Origin: Heterotrichella gracilis
Taxonomy: Eukaryota; Sar; Xanthophyceae; Tribonematales; Xanthonemataceae
DNA length: 64,000 bases
Direction: 5' to 3'
Assembly (NCBI GenBank): GCA_032358255.1
Contig: JAULBX010030707.1
Coordinates: 1-64,000, forward strand
Below, in pieces: positions 1-10,372 of the stretch. A program made the translations under genes and the position numbers. The notes below the pieces were generated by a model. The model was not told the origin of the DNA, did not search any database, and was given only the letters and a program-made list of their open reading frames with translations. Numbering within the stretch: position 1 is the stretch's first letter; the number at the start of each line of letters is the position of its first letter.

Positions 1-125
1 TATATATATATGTGGTTGTATATAATTGCTCTCTCGCCCACCTGCAAAACCTCTTGCATGTCCACATGCCCCCTCTCCCCTCCAAAACGTCCGATCCCCA
101 CCCCATGACCCTTGTGCATGTGCAG

Positions 126-3100
126 GCTGTGCACCACGCAGGCAGCAGAGTGGTGGTGGTGGCCACTGAGGCGCTGGATGGCTCCAACTGGCTGCGCCTG
201 TACCACGCGTCAGACATGCAGCAGGTGAGGTTTTGGTGCAACACCAGCAATGCGTAGCACATCAGATGTGGATGCACTGTGTAAACCATTCATGCCCTGA
301 ACTGCCACATTCCTGCAGATCTACAGACGCAGATAAGAAGAAAAGGGGAAGTTAGTACTTGCTCATCATGTTGTGAGACCGGAGGGCTCCTTGCGCTTGT
401 CAGATATCTGTTACAAGTAGATATCAAATTAAATTCATGTATATCAGTAGTAATATTACTAATCACAAGCAAATTCATTTAAGTAAGTAAGTATCTGCTT
501 TCCAGCTTCGAAGCCAGGTTAGCATGTCTGGGTATGCCTCACCCCAGTCCTAGAGCCAAGGCTCAACTGACACTGTTTCCAGTGTGGCAGATGGTGGCCA
601 ACCAGTCGTGCCGCTTACCGCACTTTCGTGCTACCCATGTGATCCCGTCGCAAAGTTCAGGGAAATTCGAAAAATATCGCTACCCTTTGGATTCGAACCT
701 GCGACCCCTTGCTTAGGTGAACTCAAGACTCAACTCAAACTCAGGTGCTGAGCCAACGGCTGGGTCGACCGTTGGAGGGTTTATTTAGTGAGTAGTAATA
801 TTACTAATCACAAGTAATATTAAATTAAATTCATTTATTGTAACCACCATGATCATCCGTGCAGATCATGGCTGTGAAGATGGACCCGCGCTACAAATAC
901 AGCTCGATGCTGGTGGCTGCCCTCCCTTGCTCCTCACAACCCCACACACCCAGCCCCAGCAATGGAGCGCCCCCCACCGCTCCCAAGCAGTTCCTCATTC
1001 AGTGCTCCCATGTGGCAGACACCGAGCCCTTCCCCGCATACAGCGCCCGGGAGGGGAAGCTGTCCGTTTTTGAGATCCGGGAAACCGCCAGCCAATCCCC
1101 GGGACACAGGGAATTCCAGCTGGTGCAGCTGGGGATGTGTTCCACCCCCGCGGTGTGCTTTGCCCTTGCAGCCCTGGACCTCCCCCCATCTGGCGAGGGC
1201 CCATCGGATGGGTCTACAGGCCGGAGCCACGAGGGGCCAGCAGGGGGGAAAAGCAGGGGGCGGGCGGTGGAGTCAAGGCAGCGGCGGGTGCTGGCTGCCG
1301 GCACCAATGAAGGCTTGCAGGTATGTAGCGATGTGGTGCGCATGGGTAAATGGTGGATGCATCTCATCTGGGCATGGTGTCTTGGTTGGTTAATTGCAAG
1401 TGTTCCAGCGATGCCTGGCGCTAGGGGGGCCAGCTGGGGGAGAATGCTGTGCTGCCGGCCATCAATGCGGGCGTGCAGGCATGTGGTGTTGCATGGCGCG
1501 TGGGCACCGTTGGTGGATGCACCCGCAAGGTTCGAATCCTACTTTCCCAAAAAATAGAACAAAATTTCAATAAGGTCATAAAATTTTACTTCTCCAAAAA
1601 TAATATCTTGTGTCCCAATTATAGTAACTACATCAGCAAGCCTATGGTTACGAGACATAAAATCTTAACCCTGTAAATTTTTATGTAGTGCTTGGAAGCA
1701 GTCCCTCTTTTCATACTTATTAATTAAGGATGGGTATATTGTAATTGGAAATGTAGTTAAGGATGGGTATATTGTAATTGGAAATGTAATTGGAAATATA
1801 GTTAATACCTGCACCCGCATTACTCCATCAGGTAACCATGGAAATGGAATGGTTTCTGTAATTTGCAGATATACGAGGTGTTTGTGGATGACCTGGCTCC
1901 CGGGGACAAGCTGCGCGCCCTGCTGGACCAAGTGGCTGCCTCGCAAGAAACCCCAGTGGCTGAACTGGTGTCCACATCAGCGCCAGGCGGAACCTCCACA
2001 GCTGAACCGGAGTCCACATCAGCGCCAGGCGAAACCTCCGCAGCTGAACCAATGTCCACATCAGCGCCAGGCGGGACCTCCACAGCTGAGCCAGGGTCGT
2101 CTTCAAGCCCGCGCAGGATTTCCACAGCTGCATTTTTGGAAAATTGGAGTGGTGACGATGAGGATGATGATTTGCCTTCAATCAGGTGCAGCAGCGGGAC
2201 TCAGTCGAGTGAGTTGAGTGAGTCAAGTGAGTCGACCGACTACGAGGGGTATGACTTTGATGACGTGAGGGCATCCCTGGGGGGATCCCCGGAGGACCCT
2301 GCCAAGCGCGTCAGGCTCAAAGTGGTAGGTGCATAGGGTGGAGGAATTAAGGTTTAGGGTGCTGTGGTGTGGCTTGTGATACACAGGGAATGCATGGCGT
2401 GTGGACCCTCTTGGTGGATGCATTAATTGTGAACCCGTAACCCTAAAGCCTGACCCTAAACATTTGGGTGTGGCCACTTTTCTAGCAGCAGTAGACAATA
2501 CAGCATCGGTGAAAGCACTCATGCAAAACATGTGCTTTTTTGTTTTTCAAACAGTTTCATCTTTCCTTTTTCCTTATATCGTATTGACGATGCCTTAACC
2601 CCTGCAGCTGCAGCGTCTCGGCAAGGGGTGCATCACACAGCTGGCTGCCAAGGGGAGCACGCTAGCGGCAACAGAGTTCATGGGCTCAGTCACAGTGTAT
2701 GACTCCCCTGCCCACCTGCGGACCCTGGCCAATGCCGCGCGCCCATCCCAGGCAGGCCCTGCCCCTTCACAGGAGCTGCCATTGGCGAGTGAACCCCTGG
2801 TGCCTGTGTCAGCCTTCAGGACTGAAACGAGCGTGCTGGTAGGGTTTTGCTACCTTGACACCCTAGGTTGGTGGTTGGCCACGATTTGTGTCTCTGTTGC
2901 GCCTGCAGGTTGTGCGCCTTTGGGTGATTCAACCCCATGCAAACCTCAACGAGACCCTCGCTTGCTTTTGCATGCACGTAAAGACCACGGTTGAAATACT
3001 GCACTACTGGCACCGACTCCTGACCTGGACATCCCATCTATCGCCCCCATAACACAACAAATAAAGAAAATCCATGCAACCTGTCCCTTAAGTGGCGCCA

Positions 3101-4243
3101 GCATGTCCCCTGCTCCTCCCCAACACCCTTGCCTTTGGTCTTGCATCATCTCCGGTGAAAGAAAGTGCTGCTGCCTCTGCCTCTTTCACCGGAGGTGATA
3201 GGAGGATAGGAGGACGCAGCTAGGGTATATCCACCACCGCGCCCGCTCTGGCATTGCCACCAACACCCCACCCCACGTGCCCCTCGTTCCCTAGATTGAT
3301 TGACGAGCAGGGCTTTAGGGTTAACGGCTTAGGATTTACGATCTAGGGTCAACACCAAAAACCCCTGCCCCTCAGGCCCTTGAGCTGGTTGACGAGCAGT
3401 GCTTCCTGGTGGGCACCCATCAGGGGGGGTTGGTGAGGCTGCAGCGGGACGTGTCGGCAGAGTATGCGTACCAGCTGGGGAGGCAGGCGGCGCGCATGGC
3501 GGCGTTTGAAGCAGGTGGGGTTAGGGATTAGGATGTAGAGCAAGTTGCTTTAGGGTTTAGGGATTTGAAGCAGGTGGGCACACTGGCAGCACGCGTATTG
3601 TGCAAGTTGTTCGTTGGCAGTGTGGTACCTGGGTTTCCAGTGATTGCAAATGCTGCACCGTTGCCTGCCATCGCCTTTCCATGCGAATCACCAACCATTG
3701 GTACCGCCATGTGCCTTTTGACACATGCCTCACCCGTGAATGTGGTTGCAATTGGTCCTAAACCCTACACCATGAAACCTAAACCCTCTGTGTCAGAGCA
3801 CACACTAACATTGACTCCTGCCGATTTTATTTTCAGACCAGGAAGTGGAGAACGAACCTCCTGACATGCAACCGCTGCCGCCGCTGCTGTGCACCCCTCA
3901 GCCCTCACCCCCACACCTGGTAGCCACCAGCAGCTGCACATCCTTCCTGGGGATGGTAGAACTGCAGCCCTCTGTCCCTGGGGATGGGCGTGGGGATGGG
4001 CGTGGAGGAGAGGCGGGCCCCTCGAGGGCTGGGGTGGCAGGGGATGGTGCAACAGAGGCGCAGGGGTGGGGGATAAGGGGGGCACCTGTGTTTGGCACTG
4101 CGGGTGGGGCGGTGTTGGTGTGCGGGGCTGGGGGACGCGTGGGTGGCGTGGGGTTGGGTGGGGTGGAGGAGACTCTGCGGGAGGCAATGGGTGGGGCTTG
4201 GAGGACGAACATGAGCAGTGCTCCATCATTGGACTCCCCTTGA
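126..4243 (+). CDS. CPSF_A-family (SF3B3/DDB1/CPSF160-like) C-terminal region, 5' partial
   Basis: Exons 126-224, 865-1320, 1869-2324, 2608-2838, 3376-3514 and 3837-4243 join in phase; the gene begins before the window. The translation follows the CPSF_A domain (C-terminal beta-propeller of CPSF160, DDB1 and SF3B3) in order: a strand ending WLRLYHASDM, then the EP..AREGKLSVFEI strand that matches the family's 'EP..GRILVFEI', then VLAAGTNEGLQIYEVF, then EFMGSVTVYD, then LVDEQCFLVGTHQGGLVRL. Proteins of this family are scaffolds in mRNA 3'-end cleavage, U2 snRNP or CUL4 ubiquitin ligases; which of these applies cannot be decided here. The visible part has long low-complexity inserts (Pro/Ser-rich in exon 2, TSAPG repeats in exon 3) and a Gly-rich tail of about 100 residues, none of which is typical of the family. 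The domain call is fairly firm; the subfamily is open. Confidence 0.72.
446..814 (-). mobile_element. tRNA-derived SINE with 24-bp target-site duplication
   Basis: An insertion of about 321 bp (470-790) in the first visible CPSF_A intron is flanked by a perfect 24-bp direct repeat beginning AGTAGTAATATTACT at 446-469 and 791-814, as expected for a target-site duplication. Reading the minus strand from 790, it carries a pol III A-box-like TGGCTCAGCACC (744-755) and a perfect B box GGTTCGAATCC (689-699), spaced as in a tRNA gene with a long variable arm. It ends at the left in a short (ACTT)n tail near 480-492. This is the classic structure of a tRNA-headed SINE. No coding capacity is expected, and mobilisation would need a partner LINE that is not in the window. 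Confidence 0.7.
1449..1478 (+). repeat. Decayed copy of upstream exon end (CPSF_A gene)
   Basis: The intron segment reading GTGCTGCCGGCCATCAATG...GTGCAGGCATG repeats, with substitutions, the end of the exon at about 1288-1325 (GTGCTGGCTGCCGGCACCAATG...TTGCAGGTATG), including the splice-donor context. Similar echoes in this gene lie at 3291-3313 (start of the exon at 3376) and 3565-3578 (end of the exon at 3514). The last two are joined to their originals by TTTAGGG-like sequence. Confidence 0.6.
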
Positions 4244-4792
4244 CGGAGTTGATTGTGTCTATTTAATAAGCACCTGTCAGTACTGAACATTAATGGCCAG
4301 TATATGGTTAAAACACAGTGGATAATGCAGTCACTTTGATTTAGGCGCAGGTGAAACTGGCGATTGGTTGCTGTGTTATCTCCCTGTAGTAACTGCAAGA
4401 TTCAGGACGAGATAACACCCTGAAGTTGACCTCGTGCTCAAACTAACAAAAATGTGCCAATTATTTTGAAAACCCTGTTTTAGGGTATATCGCCCACGGA
4501 CCCGCCGCTCGCGAGGCTTCGGTTCGGTAACTGTTGGACTGGCGATATACCCACCAGTCGACTTATTTCCGCAAGTCTTTACGGCCAATTGGACGACGAG
4601 TCAGTGTCAGAACACGTCGCCCTAACTTCGAGAGTGCACCGGACAACCTGCCGCATGCCCTCAGGGGCATCCCCGCATGTCGTAGTATACTTCGCCAACA
4701 ACTGTCGCTTTGCTTATAATGCTGCGCATATGATGTGAAAACCTCGCTGTTATGTTCGTGACGCTTTTTCAACCCATATATACTGAGTGCCA
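4244..4792. other. Intergenic region between the CPSF_A and kinase genes
   Basis: No supported exon is seen. The stretch must hold the 3' UTR of the upstream gene and the promoter and 5' UTR of the kinase. The only structure noted is the inverted repeat at 4483-4552. Confidence 0.5.
4483..4552. repeat. 12-bp perfect inverted repeat with 46-bp spacer
   Basis: GGGTATATCGCC at 4483-4494 is mirrored by GGCGATATACCC at 4541-4552. It lies about 240 bp upstream of the kinase start codon, so it could be a promoter element, a hairpin in the upstream 3' UTR, or the ends of a very small non-autonomous element. Confidence 0.5.
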
Positions 4793-7591
4793 ATGAGAAA
4801 TGAGATCATAAGGTGTCTTGGGGGAATCCCACCAAGTGAAAGTCACTCGGGAAATATGATGAAACGACTGTCAGCTCGCTTTCAGAGTCTGACACTCGGC
4901 AAATCCGCTAAATCAAAGGTAAAACAAACATATCTCAGCACCAGTAACCACAAGCAAGAGCACACGTGGTAATGGTGTGATTTAGGTGGGCACATGGTGG
5001 AGGGCCTTTTCAGTTCCGAAGTACATGTATATTGCAAGATGGGTGCACATTGCCTGCCTTGCACCCGTCCTAGAAACCAGCAAGCCATAGATTACATCAC
5101 TATGTATGCAGCCAAGCATTGACGTGAAGAGAATAGAAGTACGGCCAGCAGATGGTGACAACGTTCAGGTGCGCCTCAGCTCACCACCAGGCAACGTTTC
5201 GCCTGCGTGAAGTGGAGCACCCTGCAGGGTCACACAACCCCTTTGCAACCGCTCTCTTTGATTAACAGATTCCTTGCATACTTTGAGTCTGTGGGTTGCT
5301 GCTATTGGTACCAAATTACCTGAAGATTGAGCAAAAGAATGGGTTCAACTCTCACTCTAGCCCTCTGCACATGTACACACTCTGTACAAGCGGTGGTGAC
5401 GTGCCTTGTGCTCTGTTGCAGCACATTTGGTTTGATGACTTGAAGAAGGATGACTTTGAGTTCGGCAAGGTGCTAGGAACTGGCAGTTTTGGGAGGGTGA
5501 GCCTGGCCAAGCACAAGGCAACTGGGCTGGTGTGCGCCATCAAGGCCTTGTCCAAGGCACACATCATCAAGAACCAGCAGGTGGGTTCATCAAAGCTTGA
5601 AGAAGAAGTTCATAAAAATTGTCTACAAGCTTTTACAACTGCAGCAGGTCATTACAGAAAGCGTGAGCACTTGCATTTAGACCATAGACCCGTGTGGTAG
5701 CGGTAGGAGAACGCGAGGGAATGACCAGCCTCCCAGCTAGTCACTCTGTCCCTTCCTCATCCCACGCCTTATCTGAGACAAGAAGAGTCCTATATGATAT
5801 GCATAATTATTGTTCTGTGTTCCAGATCTCGCATCTGAAGGCAGAAAGGGACGTCCTCAAGTCCATCAAGTACTCTGGGGTGGTGCGCCTGCGGGGGAGC
5901 TTCCAGGACAATGAGTGCGTGTACTTTGTCATGGAGTTTGTGAGTGGAGGGGAGTTCTTCACCCATTTAAAGCAGCGGGGCAGGTGCGCCACCAGGATTC
6001 AGCTTGATGCTGGAATATAGAATTGAGCACCACAAAAGGATATATTCCTTTTCTCCCAGAGCAACTTGCAATTGTTGTGTACTGCCAAGCAGTGTGCGCA
6101 CTCCAAATTGCTTTGCAACAAAGCGCTTTACTTAGACTATTGGACGGTGTGTATTGGCTGCAGGCTAGATGAAGCTACTGCAAAGTTCTATGCAGCTGAG
6201 GTGCTGCTGATCTTTGAGTACCTGCACAACCTGGACATCATCTACCGTGACTTGAAGGTACTGCCAAAAATCATATGCTATACCCAAAACGGCATGGTGC
6301 ACATACAATTTGTGAAAGCCATACTTCGAAGATGCCTTGATCAATGATTGCCGTGTGGAACATAGCCCTTACACTTACAGCCAGGCGGCGTGCATGGAAT
6401 TCCGGGCTTGCCACCATCGTCATGCACAACATTGAACCACTTTCTCACAACAGCGCTGCTCTGTTCATGCAGCCGGAAAACCTGCTGCTGGACCAGGAAG
6501 GGCACATCAAAATGACGGACTTTGGCTTTGCCAAGGTACTGAGCAGCCACAAGCGTACGTACACGTTGTGTGGCACTCCTGACTACCTGGCACCTGAGAT
6601 CATTCTCAACAAGGTATGAACCTCTGAGTCAGATGGGCGTAAAAATGCCAGGGAACGCGCAACTTGTACAGGCTCACATAACACTAAAACATAAAATGCG
6701 CTCATGTTGCCTACCCCTGCCAAATCCTTGAAGGGCAAAGCAAAACCCTATTGCATCAACATGCGCACCTTGGACAGCAGGAATTATATCTACAGAGCAT
6801 GGCACAATAAAGGTTCCACCGGGGCCTTGGTTCGTGGTCCTACCCTATGCTCCTGTTCCTCCCAGGGGCATGGAAAGGCGGTGGACTACTGGTCCTTTGG
6901 GGTCCTCATCTTCGAGATGCTGTCCGGTTTCCCGCCATTCTACCACGAGGAGCAGATGACCACCTACAAGCTCATCCTGCGCGGGGAGTACAAGTTCCCA
7001 ACGCACTTCCCGCTGGGAGCCAGGGACCTGGTGCGGAAGTTGCTCCAGGGAGACCTGAGTAAGCGGGCGGGGTGCTTGGCGGGTGGCATCAGTGACATTA
7101 AGGAGTCTTCGTGGTTCAAGGGCATGGACTGGGAGGCCATCAAGGCCAGGAAAATCACGCCACCCATCAGGTGAGCGTGCTTTACATCCTGCAAGCAAGG
7201 GAAAATTGGTCAAAGTGGGATACCAAAGGTGGGGAAATGATTTTCCTGATACATAAAATGGCACTTATTAGGATTTAGGAGGGCAGGTTGTCAAGGGATT
7301 GACGGTCAAGTGTGGGTCTTTAAAACATCAATTCACTCAGATTTCATCAGGCAAAATAGACAAGAACAAAATGGTACTTGCTTTTCAATGCTAGCAAGCA
7401 GGCGGTACATGCAGCATCAAGGCAATGTGCCATTGCATGTCCCTCACCTAAGCACCCCATCCATTTCTTACAGGCCTGCGGTGAAGTCGTCAGATGACAC
7501 CAGCAACTTTGAGGACTACACCAGCCTCCCACCCCTGCAGCACGGGTTTGATCTCTCAAAGAACGAGCAGGCACTGTTCCATGGGTTCTGA
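4793..7591 (+). CDS. cAMP-dependent protein kinase (PKA) catalytic subunit-like AGC kinase
   Basis: Seven exons (4793-4918, 5422-5580, 5826-5983, 6164-6257, 6473-6613, 6866-7170, 7474-7591) join in phase to 366 residues, close to the 350 of PKA-C. All kinase landmarks are present: glycine loop GTGSFGRV, the lysine in CAIKAL, the helix-C glutamate in HLKAERDVL, catalytic loop YRDLKPENLLLD, DFG in MTDFGFAKV, activation loop [14 protein letters not shown] with the phosphorylatable Thr, and an AGC tail with DDTSNFEDY. The C-terminus LFHGF replaces the usual FxxF, so the hydrophobic-motif pocket contact may differ. It should phosphorylate basic R-R-x-S/T substrates in the cytosol or flagellum when released from a cyclic-nucleotide-binding subunit. 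PKG is a possible alternative, but no cNMP-binding domain is fused. The first exon (ATG at 4793) is basic and rests on the open frame and a GTAAAA donor; the rest is secure. Confidence 0.88.
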
Positions 7592-7763
7592 GGGCAGTGG
7601 GGCCAACATGTGACAAGCAGCAATGTGCCAGGATCACATCCTCACCCCTTGCTGCCTGGCGATCAAGAAGCTAGCTGTAGACAGGGTTTAAAAGCGAGGC
7701 ATTCCACCATCACCCAGCGGAATGCAGGGTGCTGTATGCAAATAACGACATCAGGAAATGGAC

Positions 7764-7768
7764 TTACA
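7764..7768 (-). terminator. Candidate TGTAA polyadenylation signal for TilS
   Basis: TGTAA on the minus strand lies about 105 bp past the TilS stop codon. Green algae commonly use TGTAA near the cleavage site. The five-base motif is short and could be chance. Confidence 0.3.
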
Positions 7769-7852
7769 TGGATCAGCAAATCTTGGGGAGGCGCTTCCCT
7801 GCCTGAGTAGCCAAATGTGGGCTCAAAATGGGCTCAAAAAGGGGCTGGTGGC

Positions 7853-7857
7853 TGTAA
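7853..7857 (+). terminator. Candidate TGTAA polyadenylation signal for the kinase
   Basis: TGTAA lies about 260 bp past the kinase stop codon and just before the convergent TilS stop, so the two 3' UTRs would overlap. Only the motif and its position support it. Confidence 0.3.
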
Positions 7858-7873
7858 TAGGGCGATGGTGGTC

Positions 7874-9752
7874 TCATTTTTGTGGCTGGATGACCATAAG
7901 CTTGCCCTTGCTGCCCACCAGTGGAGAGACCGTGCAGTGGCCCCCGGTGTAGCTGCCACGCAGCCTGCCTGCCTGGATCCTCAGCCACAGGGACTGCACT
8001 TGGCGTGTGGGTGGCCGGTATGCTGACCCTGACACAGCCTGCAGCACCATGCCCCACCAATTACGACCTACTCAGTCCAATGCTGAGCAAACTTATAAGG
8101 ACCTTGAGGTTGGCCAGTCACCGCACCAATTTTCAGCATATTACAGGACATATCACAGAGTAACAACAGGCACCTTTCAGCACAACAGTCAACCATTACA
8201 TATACGTTGGTATGAGGATAAACAATCACGTCATCTGTTGGAATGTAGTGAATACCTGGAGTAGCGTAGACAGTGCCTCCTTTGCCAGCACTTCTTGTGC
8301 TGCTGTCAGCCTCGCAACATCCACCACCACCCCTTCGCCAACCTGCCCAATGCTGCTCCCCGGCTGCACCGCTCCTTGTAACTGGCTTTCATGCTGCTGG
8401 ACCACGGTGCACTGCGCCACGAGCTGCTTGCATTGCTGCTGGATTTGCCCAGACACCTCTGCGCACAGATCTGCAATCTCCAGCAAATCCTCCACCAGGG
8501 AGGGCGCATGTGCATCTGCATTGCCGCCCATCAGTGCAGCACCTGTACCCCTGTTCAAGCTGGCATATAATCCATGCCCAAGCTCTGACTGAGAAATGAG
8601 GTCACGGACATAATTTCGGGCAAAAAATAGGTCCCTGTTGGTGGGGTCATCCACAAATTGCACCCCTTGTGCCGCACAAAGCTCCTGCAGGGAGGATTTT
8701 TGGAACGCCAGCAGGGGTCTGACCAGCTGTATTGCTCTCCCCTTGCTGCCATGAGGCTGGTAGGTGGTTCTGAATGGGATGCCACCTAAGCCAGACAACC
8801 CGCTGGCCCTGGCAATGCGCATCAAGACTGTCTCTGCTTGATCGTCTGCAGTGATTAGCAGGGGCATGTTGGCGCTCGCCATTGCCAATGGCGTTGGTGC
8901 TGGTACAGTGAACGTGCATGGGGTATAGACCTCAGAAACATATTACTCAAGGCTCAAATGAGTTGCAACTTGGTGGCATACAACTGGGCACTGGTGCTGC
9001 AAGTAAGTTCTTACATATAGACACCGCGGCGCATCCCGGCTAGTCCATGGCTATACACTGAACTAGCTTCAACCTGCTTGCATAGGTTACTGGATGATTT
9101 TTACACAGTACAACACAGCACGAGCACTGTGACATACCTGCATGATGCCCAGTGAGCAAGTGGGTGACGTTGAGCTCAGTGCAGGCGCCGTGTATGAGCT
9201 GGTACCGCGCATCCCTAGCTAGGGCCAGTTTATGCCCCTTGGCAGGCGGGTGCTCCCCCCAGTCCACCTTCAACACTGCGGGCTGTATGCCCAGGCTGGA
9301 TACGATGTCAGCCGTCCACGCTGCCTCCTCAGCGCTGTCGTGGCGCAGAGAGTGGTCTACTATGAACCCCTTGACAGTGCCCTCATGCCCACCTGTGCAA
9401 GGCAAGTGCGTGCTGGGCTGCAGTGCTTGATGATGCATTTTTTGCTTCATTCTGATTAGTATTGGTTCCATCAGAAATAAGGGTGCTGAGAGCGTGTATA
9501 TACTATGGTGCCATCATGGTGTTATATGCATGCATATGGGAGGGACATGCCGTGATGCATTGCGAGCCAAACACATAACAGCCCCGTATTTAACTATCCA
9601 CCTCGTGCTTTGCTCCACTCCGAGGTCAGCAGGGACAACGCCATACTGTCCGGTCCACCAGACACCGCCACGCCAGTCGTGCTGGGTTGCATGTGGGTTG
9701 CCTCAATGGCTCGCACGAACCGAGTATACATAGTCGACAACGAGCGGCTCAT
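7874..9752 (-). CDS. tilS: tRNA(Ile)-lysidine synthase (TilS), probably organellar
   Basis: Minus-strand exons 9602-9752, 9138-9392, 8256-8845 and 7874-7993 join in phase to 371 residues. The N-terminus carries the PP-loop ATP pyrophosphatase motif SGGPDS (residues 31-36). It is followed by VDHSLRHDSAEEA and the diagnostic TilS motif TGHHADDQAETVLMR, which is split across an intron, and then RPLL and DDPTNRD...RNYVRDL. The enzyme converts C34 of the minor tRNA-Ile(CAU) to lysidine so that it reads AUA, and it is needed only in bacteria and organelles. In a eukaryotic nuclear genome the product should be imported into the plastid or mitochondrion. The ATG at 9752 gives only a short leader; an upstream exon carrying a transit peptide is likely, because the frame stays open to about 9850 without another ATG. 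The last exon (WLRIQAGRLRGSY...) is inferred from phase and composition. Confidence 0.87.
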
Positions 9753-10372
9753 GGTCACTGCTGACGCAGAGCACGCTTTGCAAGCTGTTGCATGGAACCA
9801 ACAAAGACAAGTCTTGCCTTGTAGCTCCGGACACCGCAAGGCTAGGCCAAGGGAGCGTCAGGCTAGGCCAAGGGCCTTGTGAAGAGGATGGCTTTTGAGG
9901 AGGACGACTCGGCCTTCTCGTACCAACCCACCAGTGGCACTTGCTTTACAACAACAGCTTGTCCCCGAGAGCATTTCTGACACTTTGATGATTAATAATA
10001 GTGCCGTTTACTCCAGTTTGGGCAGACTGATGAAAACCCTACATTCCGCTGAAACCCTGCACTACGGGAGAGCTGCACTTGAAAAACACAAGCCAATTGG
10101 ACCCACCCTGTGGGCCTGGATCAGAGGCTCCAGCTGCGTCAGCAGCCGAGTAGAATGTATTCTAAGATCCTTTTTTACCAATGTTCTACCCTACTAGACT
10201 AGACGGCATGCAGAACTTGCCAAAAGCCATCAGGACGTACTAAACGCCTGACAATTTAAACAAAAAATGCAAACTTGAAGCCAAACATACATCTATCCCA
10301 ACCCTATACACACAAGTTTTAGCAAACAGCACTACAATTCCGAGTTAAAAACTTCTGCTGTACATCTCAAAG
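9753..10372. other. Region upstream of TilS and downstream of the EF-SAM gene
   Basis: No conserved exon was recognised. A small direct repeat (two copies of GGCTAGGCCAAGGG near 9839-9871) lies just upstream of TilS. The region probably contains the TilS promoter or a transit-peptide exon and the 3' UTR of the minus-strand gene that ends at 10373. Confidence 0.4.

Noticed and set aside
8226-8255. Read-through end of TilS at a stop at 8226
   Set aside because: The frame-consistent donor at 8255 joins to an exon (7874-7993) that encodes a more TilS-like C-terminus, so the stop at 8226 is taken to be intronic.
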